DNA of 64,000 nt from UBA4742 sp002403895. GTDB taxonomy: Bacteria > Actinomycetota > Acidimicrobiia > Acidimicrobiales > Acidimicrobilacustridaceae. Under the pieces are notes generated by a model. It did no database searches, was not told where the DNA came from, and worked only from the letters and a program-made list of their open reading frames with translations. Where the stretch lies: positions 24,763 through 88,762 of the forward strand of contig DAISGD010000007.1 of assembly GCA_036823295.1 (NCBI GenBank). The letters are read 5' to 3'. This document shows positions 45,709 to 57,842 of this stretch, one piece after another (position 1 is the first letter of the stretch; each line of letters begins with the position of its first letter). The position numbers and the translations under genes are program-made.

Positions 45709-48183
45709 TCAACGACGACGACCACGGTCGCCGCCGCGGCCGCGGCCGCCACTGCCACCACCACCACTGGTGGTGGACTCCGGTCCGAGGTCACCGAACT
45801 CGGTGCGGACCTCGTCGTCGAAGGTGTCCTCGAACGAGACGTACTCGCGATCGCCCTCGGCGGCCGGAGCCGACTGCGCGGGGCGTTCCTCACGACGGCC
45901 GCGGTCACCGCGGTCGCTGCGTCCGGAGCGCTCACCCCGGTCGCCACGATCGCCACGGTCGGAGCGCTCGGAGCGCTCGCCCCTACCCGAACCGGCACTT
46001 TCCTTGGTGGTGACGTCACCGGCGGGGCGGAGCGACACCTTGCCGTTGGGGTCCACGTCCTCGACGACGACCTCGATGGTGTCACCCAGGTCCACGACAT
46101 CTTCGACCCGGTCGATGCGCTTGCCGCCACCCAACTTGGAGATGTGCAGCAGCCCGTCACGGCCCGGGAGGATGTTTACGAACGCCCCGAACTTGGTGAT
46201 GTTGACCACCTTGCCGGTATAGGTCTGGCCCACGTCCGCCGTCGGCGGGTTGAGGATGAGCCGGATCTGGCGCTCAGCCTCGGCCACCGCACCGGAGTCG
46301 GTCGAGCCGATGCTGACCCGGCCGACCGAGCCGTCGTCGTCGACGGAGATGTCGGCGCCGGTCTCCTGCTGGATGGCGTTGATGACCTTGCCCTTCGGGC
46401 CGATGACCTCGCCGATCTTGTCCATCGGGATCTCGAAGCTGATGATCTTCGGCGCGGTGGGACCAACCTCGTCGCGGGGCTCACTGATGGCCTCGTTCAT
46501 GACGGCGAGGATGCTCAGGCGGGCGTCCTTGGCCTGCTGCAGCGCCTTGGCCAACACGTCGGCGGGGATCCCGTCGATCTTGGTGTCGAGCTGCAGCGCG
46601 GTCACGAACTCGGACGTGCCGGCGACCTTGAAGTCCATATCGCCGAACGCATCTTCAGCTCCCAGGATGTCGGTGAGGGTGGTGTATTTGCCCTCGGCAT
46701 ACACGAGGCCCATGGCGATGCCGGCCACGGCGGCCCGCAGGGGCACGCCGGCGTCCATCATCGACAGGCTCGAGCCGCAGACCGAACCCATCGAGGTAGA
46801 GCCGTTGGACGACAACACGTCGGACACGGTCCGGATCGTGTAGGCGAACTCTTCCTTGGTGGGCAGCACGGGCACGAGGGCCCGCTCAGCCAGCATGCCG
46901 TGACCGATCTCGCGGCGCTTGGGACCCCGCATGAAGCCGGTCTCACCGGTCGAGTACGGCGGGAAGTTGTAGTGGTGCATGTAGCGCTTGCGATCGACCA
47001 CGCCGAGCGTGTCGAGCATCTGCTCGAGGCGAGGCATGCCCAGGGTGGTCACGTTGAGCACCTGGGTCTCGCCCCGCTGGAACAGGCCCGAGCCGTGCAC
47101 CGAGGGAAGCACGCCGACCTCGGCTGACAGCGGCCGAATGTCGGTGACACCCCGCCCGTCGATGCGGACACCCTCGTTCACGATGCGGGAGCGTACGACC
47201 GCCTTGGTCAGCGACCGGAAGGCGGCCTTGATCTGCTTCTCGGCGTCGGGCAGCTCCTCGAAACGGCCCGCCAGCTCGGCCACGATGGCGGCGCGGGCCT
47301 CGGCCTCAGCCTCGAGTCGCTCGGTCTTGTCGGACATCGACTCGGCGGCGACGACCCGGTCGGTCCCCACCTCGGCGACGGCCTCGTAAACCTCGGCGCG
47401 GTAGTCCGCGACCACCGAGTAGTCCATGGGGGGCTTCACGCCGGCCAGCTCGGCCAGCTCGCGCTGCATGAGGACCGAGTCGCGGATCCAGGTCTTGGAT
47501 GCCTCGAGCCCATCGGCGATCACCTCTTCGGTGACCTTGGGGGCGCCGGCCTCGAACGCGGGCCACGCCGCTTCGGTGCCACCGGCCTCGACCATCATGA
47601 TGGCCACGTCGCCGTCGTCGAGCAGGCGCCCGGCCACAACGAGTTCGAAGGTCGAGGATTCGCCTTCTGTGTAGGTGGGGAACGGGATCCACTCGCCGTC
47701 AGTGCTGTAGGCGACCCGGACGGCACCGATGGGGCCGTCGAAGGGGATGCCGGACAGGCTGAGCGCGGCGGAGGCGCCGTTGATGGCGACCACGTCATGG
47801 GGGTTCTTCAAGTCGGCACCGAGGATGGTGCCGACCACATGGACCTCGTTGCGGAACCCGTCGGGGAAGCACGGGCGCAGGGGGCGGTCGATGAGGCGGC
47901 AGGTGAGGATGGCCTGGTCGCTGGCCTTGCCCTCACGACGGAAGAACGAGCCGGGGATCTTGCCGGCGGCGTACATCCGCTCCTCGATGTCGACGGTGAG
48001 CGGGAAGAAATCGGCGCCCTCACGGGCCGACTTGGACGCCGTCGCGGTGACGAGGACGACGGTGTCACCGAGGCGCACCGTCACCGCGCCGTCAGCCTGG
48101 CCGGCGAGTTTGCCGGTCTCGAACGTAAGGGTCTTGTCGGGGGCGTCGATGACGCCATGGGAAACAATGTGAGCTTCCGTCAT
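45709..48183 (-). CDS. pnp: Polyribonucleotide nucleotidyltransferase (PNPase)
   Basis: 824 residues. Two RNase PH-like domains (about 10-230 and 320-545) joined by a helical domain, then KH (about 555-615, IGEVIGPKGKVINAIQQETG) and S1 (about 625-690). The FFRREG and STSMGSVCGSSLSMMDAG active-site segments are present. It degrades RNA 3'-to-5' with phosphate. A C-terminal Arg/Asp/Gly-rich tail (RSDRGDRGDRGERS and a final GGRGRGGDRGRRR) of about 120 residues is disordered and probably binds RNA. The start is ATG at 48183 after AAAGGAG. Confidence 0.97.
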   Translation of the reverse strand: MTEAHIVSHGVIDAPDKTLTFETGKLAGQADGAVTVRLGDTVVLVTATASKSAREGADFFPLTVDIEERMYAAGKIPGSFFRREGKASDQAILTCRLIDRPLRPCFPDGFRNEVHVVGTILGADLKNPHDVVAINGASAALSLSGIPFDGPIGAVRVAYSTDGEWIPFPTYTEGESSTFELVVAGRLLDDGDVAIMMVEAGGTEAAWPAFEAGAPKVTEEVIADGLEASKTWIRDSVLMQRELAELAGVKPPMDYSVVADYRAEVYEAVAEVGTDRVVAAESMSDKTERLEAEAEARAAIVAELAGRFEELPDAEKQIKAAFRSLTKAVVRSRIVNEGVRIDGRGVTDIRPLSAEVGVLPSVHGSGLFQRGETQVLNVTTLGMPRLEQMLDTLGVVDRKRYMHHYNFPPYSTGETGFMRGPKRREIGHGMLAERALVPVLPTKEEFAYTIRTVSDVLSSNGSTSMGSVCGSSLSMMDAGVPLRAAVAGIAMGLVYAEGKYTTLTDILGAEDAFGDMDFKVAGTSEFVTALQLDTKIDGIPADVLAKALQQAKDARLSILAVMNEAISEPRDEVGPTAPKIISFEIPMDKIGEVIGPKGKVINAIQQETGADISVDDDGSVGRVSIGSTDSGAVAEAERQIRLILNPPTADVGQTYTGKVVNITKFGAFVNILPGRDGLLHISKLGGGKRIDRVEDVVDLGDTIEVVVEDVDPNGKVSLRPAGDVTTKESAGSGRGERSERSDRGDRGDRGERSGRSDRGDRGRREERPAQSAPAAEGDREYVSFEDTFDDEVRTEFGDLGPESTTSGGGGSGGRGRGGDRGRRR

Positions 48184-48361
48184 GGAAGGCACTCCTTTGG
48201 GGCACTGGGCCCCTTCGTGTGGAGGCCGGGCGGCGCCAGTTCCCAGTGGTGAAGGGCGGACGGGGACCGAAGGTCGATCCCGCCCCTCGCCACTGGCAGC
48301 TGACGTGCACGCCCGGCGGGTTGTGCCGGCGGCGACCACGCGGGTGCCGTCCGGATAGGGC

Positions 48362-48385
48362 GACGGCGACCCGATGGTCGCCGTC
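48362..48385 (-). terminator. Hairpin between rpsO and pnp
   Basis: GACGGCGAC - CCGATG - GTCGCCGTC, a perfect 9-bp stem, 16 nt past the rpsO stop. It could be a terminator or an RNase III-type processing site, as found between rpsO and pnp in other bacteria. No T tract follows. Confidence 0.55.
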
Positions 48386-48400
48386 AGGGTGAAACATGGG

Positions 48401-48679
48401 TTAGCGGCGCAAGCCCAACTTGGCGATGATCGCCCGGTAGCGCTCGACGTCGTTCTTCTTGACGTAGTCGAGCAACCGACGACGGCGACCCACCAGCATC
48501 AGCAGGCCTCGCCGACTGTGATGGTCCTTCTTGTGGACCTTCAGGTGCTCGGTGAGGTGATTGATGCGGTCGGAGAGCAGCGCGATCTGCACCTCGGGCG
48601 AGCCCGTATCGGTGTCGTGGAGGCGGTGCTCGGCGATGGTGCCGGCCTTGGGGACCAGGTTCTGGGGATTGGACGCCAT
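48401..48679 (-). CDS. rpsO: 30S ribosomal protein S15
   Basis: 92 residues, slightly longer than most S15 owing to the N-terminus. DTGSPEVQIALLSDRINHLTEHL, then KKDHHSRRGLLMLVGRRRRL and LDYVKKNDVERY are diagnostic. It binds the central domain of 16S rRNA. The start is ATG at 48679 with AAGGAA about 13 nt ahead. About 205 nt of non-coding sequence precede it, which may hold its promoter; nothing specific was recognised there. Confidence 0.97.
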   Translation of the reverse strand: MASNPQNLVPKAGTIAEHRLHDTDTGSPEVQIALLSDRINHLTEHLKVHKKDHHSRRGLLMLVGRRRRLLDYVKKNDVERYRAIIAKLGLRR

Positions 48680-48885
48680 GAGATGAAGATTCCTTGGTCT
48701 TGGGTATCGGACCCGGCTTCGGGGACCCGCTGCCTTGCCTGAGCAGGCTGGCGCAGTCAGAAGCGGTACAGACGCTCCTCGCCGTTCAGGATGATCGTGG
48801 AGATGACCCTGGAGCGCGATGGTGCGTGGCTTGAAGGGTAGCAGCCCGCTTATCCAACCCGGTAGTCGACCCCAAGGGTGTCCGT

Positions 48886-49962
48886 TCAGGTGATCGTCCA
48901 CCGGTAAGAGGGACGACTGAGTGGCTCGGCCGGTTGGCTGCCGCTGTGGTCGGCGCTGAGCTCGAGGATTGGGGCATCGGGCTCGTAGAACGTCGACTCG
49001 AGCTCGGCGGTGGATACCGCGCCCGCCGCCCCGAGGGTGTCGCGGATGGCGTCGCCGAGACGCCCCTCGAGCAGTTCGGCCACGATGGCCGGCAAGGTCT
49101 CCGGATCCCGCAGCATCCAGGAGTGGCCGCCGCGCTTGATGGTGACGAGCTGGCCGTTCGAGCGCTTGGCAGCGGACTTGGCGGTGGCGAAGGGCACAAT
49201 CAGATCACGATCGCCGTGGAGCACGAATGTGGGCACTTCCTCCAAGGCCAGGGCATCGAGGATGCCTCGGCTACCCTTGGTCCGCAGGATCGAGGCGGCC
49301 GGCCCGACGAGGCGCCACGGGCGGGTGGCATGCCTGGCCAGGGTCGGTGCCAGCAACTTGGCCAGCTTCATGGCCTGGCGTGGGTCGTGGAGCAACGGGA
49401 TGGTAGAGACCGCATCGAGGGCCACGGCGGCACCCATCGGGGCGAGCAGGAATGGATTGAAGCGGAACACATTGACCATGAGGTCCCACTGGTCACCGAC
49501 GATGGCGTCGATGAGGAGGGCGGCGACTGTTCGGTCTGGCTGCTGGGCCGCAAGCTGAGCGGCGACCCGGCCACCCATCGAGTGCCCGGCGATGATGGCC
49601 TTGCGGATCCCCAGTTCTTCGATGACCCGACCCATGAGGTGGGCGTAGTCCCCCAGGTGACCACCACTCAGCGGGAGGCCCTGGGTCCCGCCGTGACCGG
49701 CCATGTCCACGGCCACGACCTTGAACCCCTTGGCCACCAGCCGCTGAAGGGTCTGGGCATAGAGGAACCCTTCGGCGGTGAATCCGTGGACCACGACAAG
49801 GGGCACCCCCCAGCCGCTCACGGTGAGGCCTACCCGGTGGCCATCAGCCAGGGTGAAGGAATGCTGGGCGAGGCGCGGCACGGCCGCCGTGGCGGCGCCG
49901 GCAGGGTCGATCACAGGCTCAAGGAGGGGCGCCGTCACGTCGGACATACTCATCTCATTGGC
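48886..49962 (-). CDS. Alpha/beta hydrolase
   Basis: 358 residues. Oxyanion strand VVVHGFTAEG, nucleophile elbow GHSMGG, acid in FVLHGDRDLIVPF and His in KRGGHSWMLRDPE. After the fold an unusual 60-residue C-terminal extension follows. The N-terminal 35 residues are poorly conserved and the start is uncertain: ATG at 49962 is used, GTG at 49992 is possible. It interrupts the usual ribF-rpsO order and follows ribF by about 37 nt. The substrate is unknown. Confidence 0.88.
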   Translation of the reverse strand, partial: ANEMSMSDVTAPLLEPVIDPAGAATAAVPRLAQHSFTLADGHRVGLTVSGWGVPLVVVHGFTAEGFLYAQTLQRLVAKGFKVVAVDMAGHGGTQGLPLSGGHLGDYAHLMGRVIEELGIRKAIIAGHSMGGRVAAQLAAQQPDRTVAALLIDAIVGDQWDLMVNVFRFNPFLLAPMGAAVALDAVSTIPLLHDPRQAMKLAKLLAPTLARHATRPWRLVGPAASILRTKGSRGILDALALEEVPTFVLHGDRDLIVPFATAKSAAKRSNGQLVTIKRGGHSWMLRDPETLPAIVAELLEGRLGDAIRDTLGAAGAVSTAELESTFYEPDAPILELSADHSGSQPAEPLSRPSYRWTIT

Positions 49963-49999
49963 CATCTCGATGGTGGATGGAGGGAGCCCCACCTCGTGA

Positions 50000-50974
50000 T
50001 CACGCAACGTGCCCCGGTTCCACCGTGGCCAGGAGCGCTCCGGCGGCGTCACAATCACGCCCCATCTGGACGATCAGCTCGTCTACGGAGTCGAACTTGC
50101 GCTCGTCGCGGAGGTGGGCCACGAATCGCACCCGGGCCGCTTCGTCGTACAGTTGCCCGTCGAAGTCGAGCAGATGAGCCTCGAGCAGCGAGGTGTCGGC
50201 GTCGGCGTAGAACGTGGGTCGGCGGCCCAGCGACAGCGCCGCAGGGCGAGCCACGCCGTCGGGCCGGAGATACCACCCGGCGTAGATGCCATCAGCCGGC
50301 AGGCAGACCTCCTCGGGCACGGCCACGTTCGCCGTGCGAAAGCCCAGTTCGCGGGCGCGCTTGTCGCCGTGGCCCACCACGCCGCGCACCTCGTGAGCCC
50401 GGCCCAGCATGGTGTTGGCCCGCTCTAGGTCTCCGCTGGCCAGCGCCGAGCGGATGACGGTGGAGGACACCCGGTCTGCTTCGGGGGCCGCCTGACCGTC
50501 TAGACCCACCAGGTCGAGACCGGTGACCTCGAACCCGAGTTCGGCGCCCATGGCGCTCAGCAATGCGACGTTGCCCCGGCGGCGATGGCCGAAGTGGAAA
50601 TCGTCGCCAACCACCACGGCCCGAGCGCCGAGGGCTCCCACCAGGATCTCGGTCACGAAGTCCTCGGCCGGCTCCTGGGAGCGGGCCTCGTCGAAATGGA
50701 CCACGAGCGTGTAGTCCACCCCGGTAGACGCCAGCAGTTCCAGCTTCTGGTCGAGATCGGTGAGCACGCGCGGCGCCGATTCGGGCCGCACCACCGACGC
50801 CGGATGGCGATCGAAGGTGACCACCGCGCTCTGCAAACCCCGCCCGGCGGCCAGTTGTCGCACCCGGGCGATGACGGCACGATGACCACGGTGCACGCCG
50901 TCGTAGGCACCGATGGTGACCACGGTGCCGGCCGGTGGGACCGTGGTGGCGTCGACGTCTCGCAGGACCTGCAT
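50000..50974 (-). CDS. ribF: Bifunctional riboflavin kinase / FAD synthetase
   Basis: 324 residues. N-terminal nucleotidyltransferase (GAYDGVHRGH, then VVVGDDFHFGHRRRGN and SSTVIRSAL) and C-terminal flavokinase (GHGDKRARELGFRTANV, then DGIYAGWY). It converts riboflavin to FMN and FAD. The start is ATG at 50974; GTG codons up to 51013 overlap truB. The truB-ribF pair is conserved. Confidence 0.96.
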   Translation of the reverse strand: MQVLRDVDATTVPPAGTVVTIGAYDGVHRGHRAVIARVRQLAAGRGLQSAVVTFDRHPASVVRPESAPRVLTDLDQKLELLASTGVDYTLVVHFDEARSQEPAEDFVTEILVGALGARAVVVGDDFHFGHRRRGNVALLSAMGAELGFEVTGLDLVGLDGQAAPEADRVSSTVIRSALASGDLERANTMLGRAHEVRGVVGHGDKRARELGFRTANVAVPEEVCLPADGIYAGWYLRPDGVARPAALSLGRRPTFYADADTSLLEAHLLDFDGQLYDEAARVRFVAHLRDERKFDSVDELIVQMGRDCDAAGALLATVEPGHVA

Positions 50975-50999
50975 CGATTCGAGGCTACTCACCACCGGG

Positions 51000-51962
51000 T
51001 CAGCCTCCGCCACCCGCCGGAGCGACCACCACCGCCGGCTTCACGGTCGTGTCGCGATGCGCCTGGTAGACCGCCAACAGCGCGCCTCGGGCGCTGAACA
51101 CCGCCCATGGTCCCTCGGCCTCGGGACCGCTCCCCGCCTCGGCCACCCCCAGGTCCGCTCGAGCCAGCACCCTGCCATGCCCGACGGCAACCGCCACCGC
51201 GGCGGACACCACCACCGATGGGTAGTCGCGCATGACCTCACTGATCGGTTGCACGACCACCTCGTCGAGCGGCTGAGCCTGGGCCAGCGTGAACGATCCG
51301 ATCGCCGTACGGCGCAGGTTGCGCAGGTGGGCCCCTCCCCCAAGGGCATGACCGAGATCGTGGGCCAGGGTGCGGACGTAGGTGCCCGAGGAGCAGTCGA
51401 CCTCAGCCCGCAAAACGCCGGGTTGGCCCTCGACCTCGCTCAGCGCGAAACGGTGGACCGACACCGGCCGATGCTGTCGCTCCACCTCGATGCCTTGGCG
51501 GGCCAGGTCGTGCAGGCGCCGCCCGTCCACTTTCACGGCCGACACCATCGGCGGGATCTGAAGAATGTCCCCGGTGAGTGCTGCCGCCGCCGTCTGCGCC
51601 TGTTCGAGGGTGATCCCGGCCATGTCGTAGCTGGCCACCATGTCGCCGCTCGAGTCCAGGGTCGTGGTCTCGGTGCCCAACACGATCTCGCCGACGTAGG
51701 ACTTGGGCAGGGCGGTGAGGAAGCGCAGCAGACGGGTGGCCCGGCCCACCCCGAGCAGCAAGACGCCGGTGGCGTCGGGGTCGAGCGTGCCGGAATGGCC
51801 GATCTTCTTGTTGTGCAGGATCCCGCGGGCCTTGGCCACGACATCGTGCGACGTCCACCCGGCGTCCTTGTCGATGACGGCGATGCCGTCCCGGAGCTGC
51901 TGGTCAGCCTCCACCGCGTTTCTGGCGTAGATCAGGCCGGGTTCGGCCTGTTCTCTACGCAT
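51000..51962 (-). CDS. truB: tRNA pseudouridine(55) synthase
   Basis: 320 residues. Catalytic Asp61 in GHSGTLDPDATGVL, with KSYVGEIVLG and the RNA-binding SSGTYVRTLAHDLG. It makes the universal pseudouridine of the T-loop. The start is ATG at 51962, overlapping the rbfA stop by 8 nt. The C-terminal 70 residues, an actinobacterial TruB C-terminal extension, include Ala/Val-rich sequence. Confidence 0.96.
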   Translation of the reverse strand: MRREQAEPGLIYARNAVEADQQLRDGIAVIDKDAGWTSHDVVAKARGILHNKKIGHSGTLDPDATGVLLLGVGRATRLLRFLTALPKSYVGEIVLGTETTTLDSSGDMVASYDMAGITLEQAQTAAAALTGDILQIPPMVSAVKVDGRRLHDLARQGIEVERQHRPVSVHRFALSEVEGQPGVLRAEVDCSSGTYVRTLAHDLGHALGGGAHLRNLRRTAIGSFTLAQAQPLDEVVVQPISEVMRDYPSVVVSAAVAVAVGHGRVLARADLGVAEAGSGPEAEGPWAVFSARGALLAVYQAHRDTTVKPAVVVAPAGGGG

Positions 51963-52407
51963 CCTCCGTGGGGGTAAAGGGGGGCGGCGTCGCTTCCGGG
52001 TTGTCCTGGTCGGGCACGGGCACGTCGTCGGCAATGGCGCCGATCTCGGCCAGGATGGCCTCTATCTTGCTGCCCTCGCGGACGGCCGGGTCGGGCTTGA
52101 AGGCCAACTCCGGCACTCGCTTGAGCCGGGTCTGGCGACCAATGGCTGACTTGAGCCGGATGCGGGACTCGGCCAACGCCTCGAGCGCCACGTCGTCTCC
52201 TTCCTCGCCGTCGAGGGAGTCGTAGTACACGAGGGCGTGGCGCAGATCCGCTTCGACCTCGACGGAGGTGACCGTCAGCAGCTCCAGCCGCTCGTCGTCG
52301 ATGAGCTCGAGCTCCTCGGCCAGGACCTCGCGGAGAAGCCGGTTGAGGCGGGCCGAGCGCGGGTACTGGCGGGTGGTCCCACGCCGGGCGGCGCGTCGTG
52401 CCCCCAT
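51955..52407 (-). CDS. rbfA: Ribosome-binding factor A
   Basis: 150 residues. KH-type fold: RSARLNRLLREVLAEELELI, VEVEADLRHALVYY and SAIGRQTRLKRVPELAFKPD are typical. It helps 16S rRNA 5' maturation. The C-terminus is acidic and Pro-rich. The ATG at 52407 touches the stop codon of the DUF503 gene (TGATG), so translation is coupled. Confidence 0.94.
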   Translation of the reverse strand: MGARRAARRGTTRQYPRSARLNRLLREVLAEELELIDDERLELLTVTSVEVEADLRHALVYYDSLDGEEGDDVALEALAESRIRLKSAIGRQTRLKRVPELAFKPDPAVREGSKIEAILAEIGAIADDVPVPDQDNPEATPPPFTPTEDA

Positions 52408-52703
52408 CAGTCGACCTCCAGCCAGTGCCGCTCAGCGGCGACCACCTCGACTTCGGGGAACGACCACACGAACCGCTCGACGGCGTCAATCACGTCCGTC
52501 ACGTGTCCCGCCGATCCCGACACGCCCACAAAGCCCAACTCGGCGCGGTGGTGCACGTCCTGGCGCCCGGTCTCGGCCGACGCCACCTGATGGCGGCGCC
52601 GGGCTCCCTCCAGAATGGGGGTGATCACCGAGCGCTTCTCCTTCAGCGATGTGGCGTCCGCGATCCGCAGATCGACGGTGAGGGCCAGGACGTGAGCGGC
52701 CAC
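52407..52703 (-). CDS. DUF503 family protein (YlxP-like)
   Basis: 98 residues. LTVDLRIADATSLKEKRSVI and GFVGVSGSAGHVTDVID match DUF503, small proteins normally between infB and rbfA (YlxP in Bacillus). They are linked to ribosome or translation work, but the role is not settled. The start is GTG at 52703; GTG at 52712 is equally possible. infB ends 14 nt upstream. Confidence 0.85.
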   Translation of the reverse strand: MAAHVLALTVDLRIADATSLKEKRSVITPILEGARRRHQVASAETGRQDVHHRAELGFVGVSGSAGHVTDVIDAVERFVWSFPEVEVVAAERHWLEVD

Positions 52704-52717
52704 GGCGGGCACCGCGG

Positions 52718-55670
<2,953 letters not shown>

Positions 55671-55778
55671 GGCGTGCCCTGTCGCGGATCATCGGTTTGC
55701 GTCAATTGGTTCGAACGCGCCAGGCGCGGGGTCTCTATCCTCGCGCGACCGGTGGGTCAGCACGAAGTGCGATCGGCG

Positions 55779-57047
55779 CTATGAAGCGCCGGCGGTGTCG
55801 TCGGGCACGGGATCGGTGTCGTCGGCGCCGGCCACGGTAGCGGTCTCGAGGGGTGCTTCCGACGCCTCGGCGTCAGGGACCGAGTCGGCTTCGCCGACCG
55901 GATCGGCGTCATCAACGGCGTCGGAGGCATCTTCGGCTACCGCGGCCGCGTTCCACTGGTCGACCGACATGAGCTCGCCATCAGCCGACTTCCACATCTG
56001 CTCGCCCGATTCGGCGTCGACGACCCACTCACCCTCGGCCCAGTCCTGGTTGAGGTAGGCCTCTTCTTCGGCCAGCTGTGTCTCGCTTTTGATGTCGACG
56101 CGCCAACCCGTGAGCCGGGCGGCGAGGCGGGCGTTCTGGCCTTCCTTGCCGATGGCGAGGGAGAGCTGGTAGTCGGGCACGATGACCTCGGCCACGCCGG
56201 TATCTTCGTGGATGCGCACCTCTTTGACCTTGGCCGGCGAGAGCGCCTTCATCACGAAATCAGCGGGATCGTCGCTGAAGGGGACGATGTCGATCTTCTC
56301 GCCCCGCAACTCGTTGACCACCATGCGCACGCGGGCACCGCGGGCACCCACGCAGGCGCCGACGGGGTCGACGTTGTTGTCGTTGGACAGCACCGCGATC
56401 TTGGTGCGGGCGCCGGGCTCGCGAGCACAGGCCTTGATCTCGACGACGCCGTCGGCGATCTCGGGCACCTCGAGCTCGAACAGACGCTTGATGAGGCCGG
56501 GGTGGGTGCGGCTCACCACGATCTGGGGCCCCTTGGCCGTCTTGCGCACCTCGACGATGTAGGCCTTCACCCGGGCATTGGGCTCCGGGCGCTCGTAGGG
56601 AACCTGCTCGGCCTGGGGCAACAGAGCCTCGACCCGGCCGAGGTCGAGCAGCGTGTAGCGGCTGTCGCTCTGCTGGATGATGCCGGTGACGATGTCGCCT
56701 TCTCGGCCGGCGTACTCCTCGTATTTCATTTCCCGCTCGGCCTCGCGGATGCGCTGGTTCATGACCTGCTTCATGGTCTGGGCCGCGACCCGACTGAAGA
56801 AGTCCCGGGGCGGGGTCACATCCAGTTCGGGGCCGGTCGGCTCACCTTCCTCGTCGAGCTCCTGGGCGATGACCCGGAAATCCATCGTCTCGGGGTCGAT
56901 GGCGACCCAGGCGTACTCGTACGCATCGGGTAGGCGCTTGTAGGCCGACTCCAGTGCGTCGGCGAGTGCGCCGAACAGCGTTTCGACGGAGATGCCCTTG
57001 TCGACGGCGAGCGCCTGGAGCGCGTCCATCATGTCGGGGTTACTCAT
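55779..57047 (-). CDS. nusA: Transcription termination/antitermination factor NusA
   Basis: 422 residues. N-terminal polymerase-binding domain (1-125), S1 (about 133-200), two KH domains (VGARGARVRMVVNELRGEKIDI, then LAIGKEGQNARLAARLTGWRVDI) and a 75-residue acidic tail with no recognisable repeat. It modulates pausing, termination and antitermination. The start ATG at 57047 overlaps the rimP stop (ATGA). ylxR, normally next, is not found in the 108 nt before infB. Confidence 0.96.
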   Translation of the reverse strand: MSNPDMMDALQALAVDKGISVETLFGALADALESAYKRLPDAYEYAWVAIDPETMDFRVIAQELDEEGEPTGPELDVTPPRDFFSRVAAQTMKQVMNQRIREAEREMKYEEYAGREGDIVTGIIQQSDSRYTLLDLGRVEALLPQAEQVPYERPEPNARVKAYIVEVRKTAKGPQIVVSRTHPGLIKRLFELEVPEIADGVVEIKACAREPGARTKIAVLSNDNNVDPVGACVGARGARVRMVVNELRGEKIDIVPFSDDPADFVMKALSPAKVKEVRIHEDTGVAEVIVPDYQLSLAIGKEGQNARLAARLTGWRVDIKSETQLAEEEAYLNQDWAEGEWVVDAESGEQMWKSADGELMSVDQWNAAAVAEDASDAVDDADPVGEADSVPDAEASEAPLETATVAGADDTDPVPDDTAGAS

Positions 57048-57625
57048 GATGCCGGGACCTTCTCTTCGGTGGGAGGGGAGGATGGAGCGGGCTTCGAGGC
57101 TCGGTTGGATGCAGCCGATGTGGCCTCCTTGGGGGACTTGCCCGGTTTCGGTGCCTTTCCCGGCTTGGGCGCTGACCCCCAGGCGAACACGGTTCGGGCC
57201 CGCTCGATCTGGTCAAACGCGACCTGGCGGGACTCGCCGGCCGGGTCGTCCAGGGCGAGGGTGATGCCGGCGTCATCGGCCGCCTCGAGCGTGCCGCTCA
57301 GGCGCCGGGCCCCGTCGCTGCCGGGAAGGATCTTGACCGAGATGGCCGTGCCGATGGCGCCGTGGAAGTGGGCGGGGGTGCGCAGCGGGCGTTCGAGACC
57401 AGGGCTGGACACCTCGAGGGTGAACCCGGTGGGGATGGGATCCTGGTCGTCGATGGCCCGCGAGATCGCCTTGGTCAGGGCGGTTATGGCGTCCATGCCC
57501 ACTCCACCGGGCTGGCTCACGACCACACGCAGCAGCCCACCGGTGAACTCGAGGTCGTAGAGGTCGAGATCGAGGTCGGCCACCAGGGGTTCGACGAGCT
57601 TGCGGACGCGCTCGGGTGTGCTCAT
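57044..57625 (-). CDS. rimP: Ribosome maturation factor RimP
   Basis: 193 residues. VADLDLDLYDLEFTGG, GGVGMDAITALTKAISRAID and LEVSSPGLERPL are typical RimP. It assists 30S assembly. A 40-residue Lys/Pro/Ser-rich extension follows (PKPGKAPKPGKSPKEA). The start is ATG at 57625 preceded by GAGGAGGTG. It is the first gene of the rimP-nusA-infB run. Confidence 0.94.
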   Translation of the reverse strand: MSTPERVRKLVEPLVADLDLDLYDLEFTGGLLRVVVSQPGGVGMDAITALTKAISRAIDDQDPIPTGFTLEVSSPGLERPLRTPAHFHGAIGTAISVKILPGSDGARRLSGTLEAADDAGITLALDDPAGESRQVAFDQIERARTVFAWGSAPKPGKAPKPGKSPKEATSAASNRASKPAPSSPPTEEKVPAS

Positions 57626-57701
57626 GGTGGTCACCTCCTCGTCTCTGACCTGCGGTCGGTGTGCGGCACCCCTTCCGGGATTGGCCGGGGCGGTCTACGA
57701 A

Positions 57702-57734
57702 ACGAAAGGCGTGGGCGAGGCCCACGCCTTTCGT
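57702..57734 (-). terminator. Rho-independent terminator after proS
   Basis: A perfect 15-bp stem (ACGAAAGGCGTGGGC with its complement) closes on a 3-nt loop. On the minus strand it is followed by TTCG-TTTCG, the most T-rich tail of any hairpin here. It separates proS from rimP. Confidence 0.85.
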
Positions 57735-57842
57735 CCAGAAATCGAACGGATTGCGGCTCGAAGTGTAGCGCGTGAACCCCGGGGCTTCCCTCGGGGCCAT
57801 CGGCCCCGATCCGAGACGGTCGCCTCGATGGTCAACCCAGGG

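Noticed and set aside
55671..55778. ylxR remnant between nusA and infB
   Set aside because: Frames here are too short and lack the RxCxxCR-type motif of YlxR.
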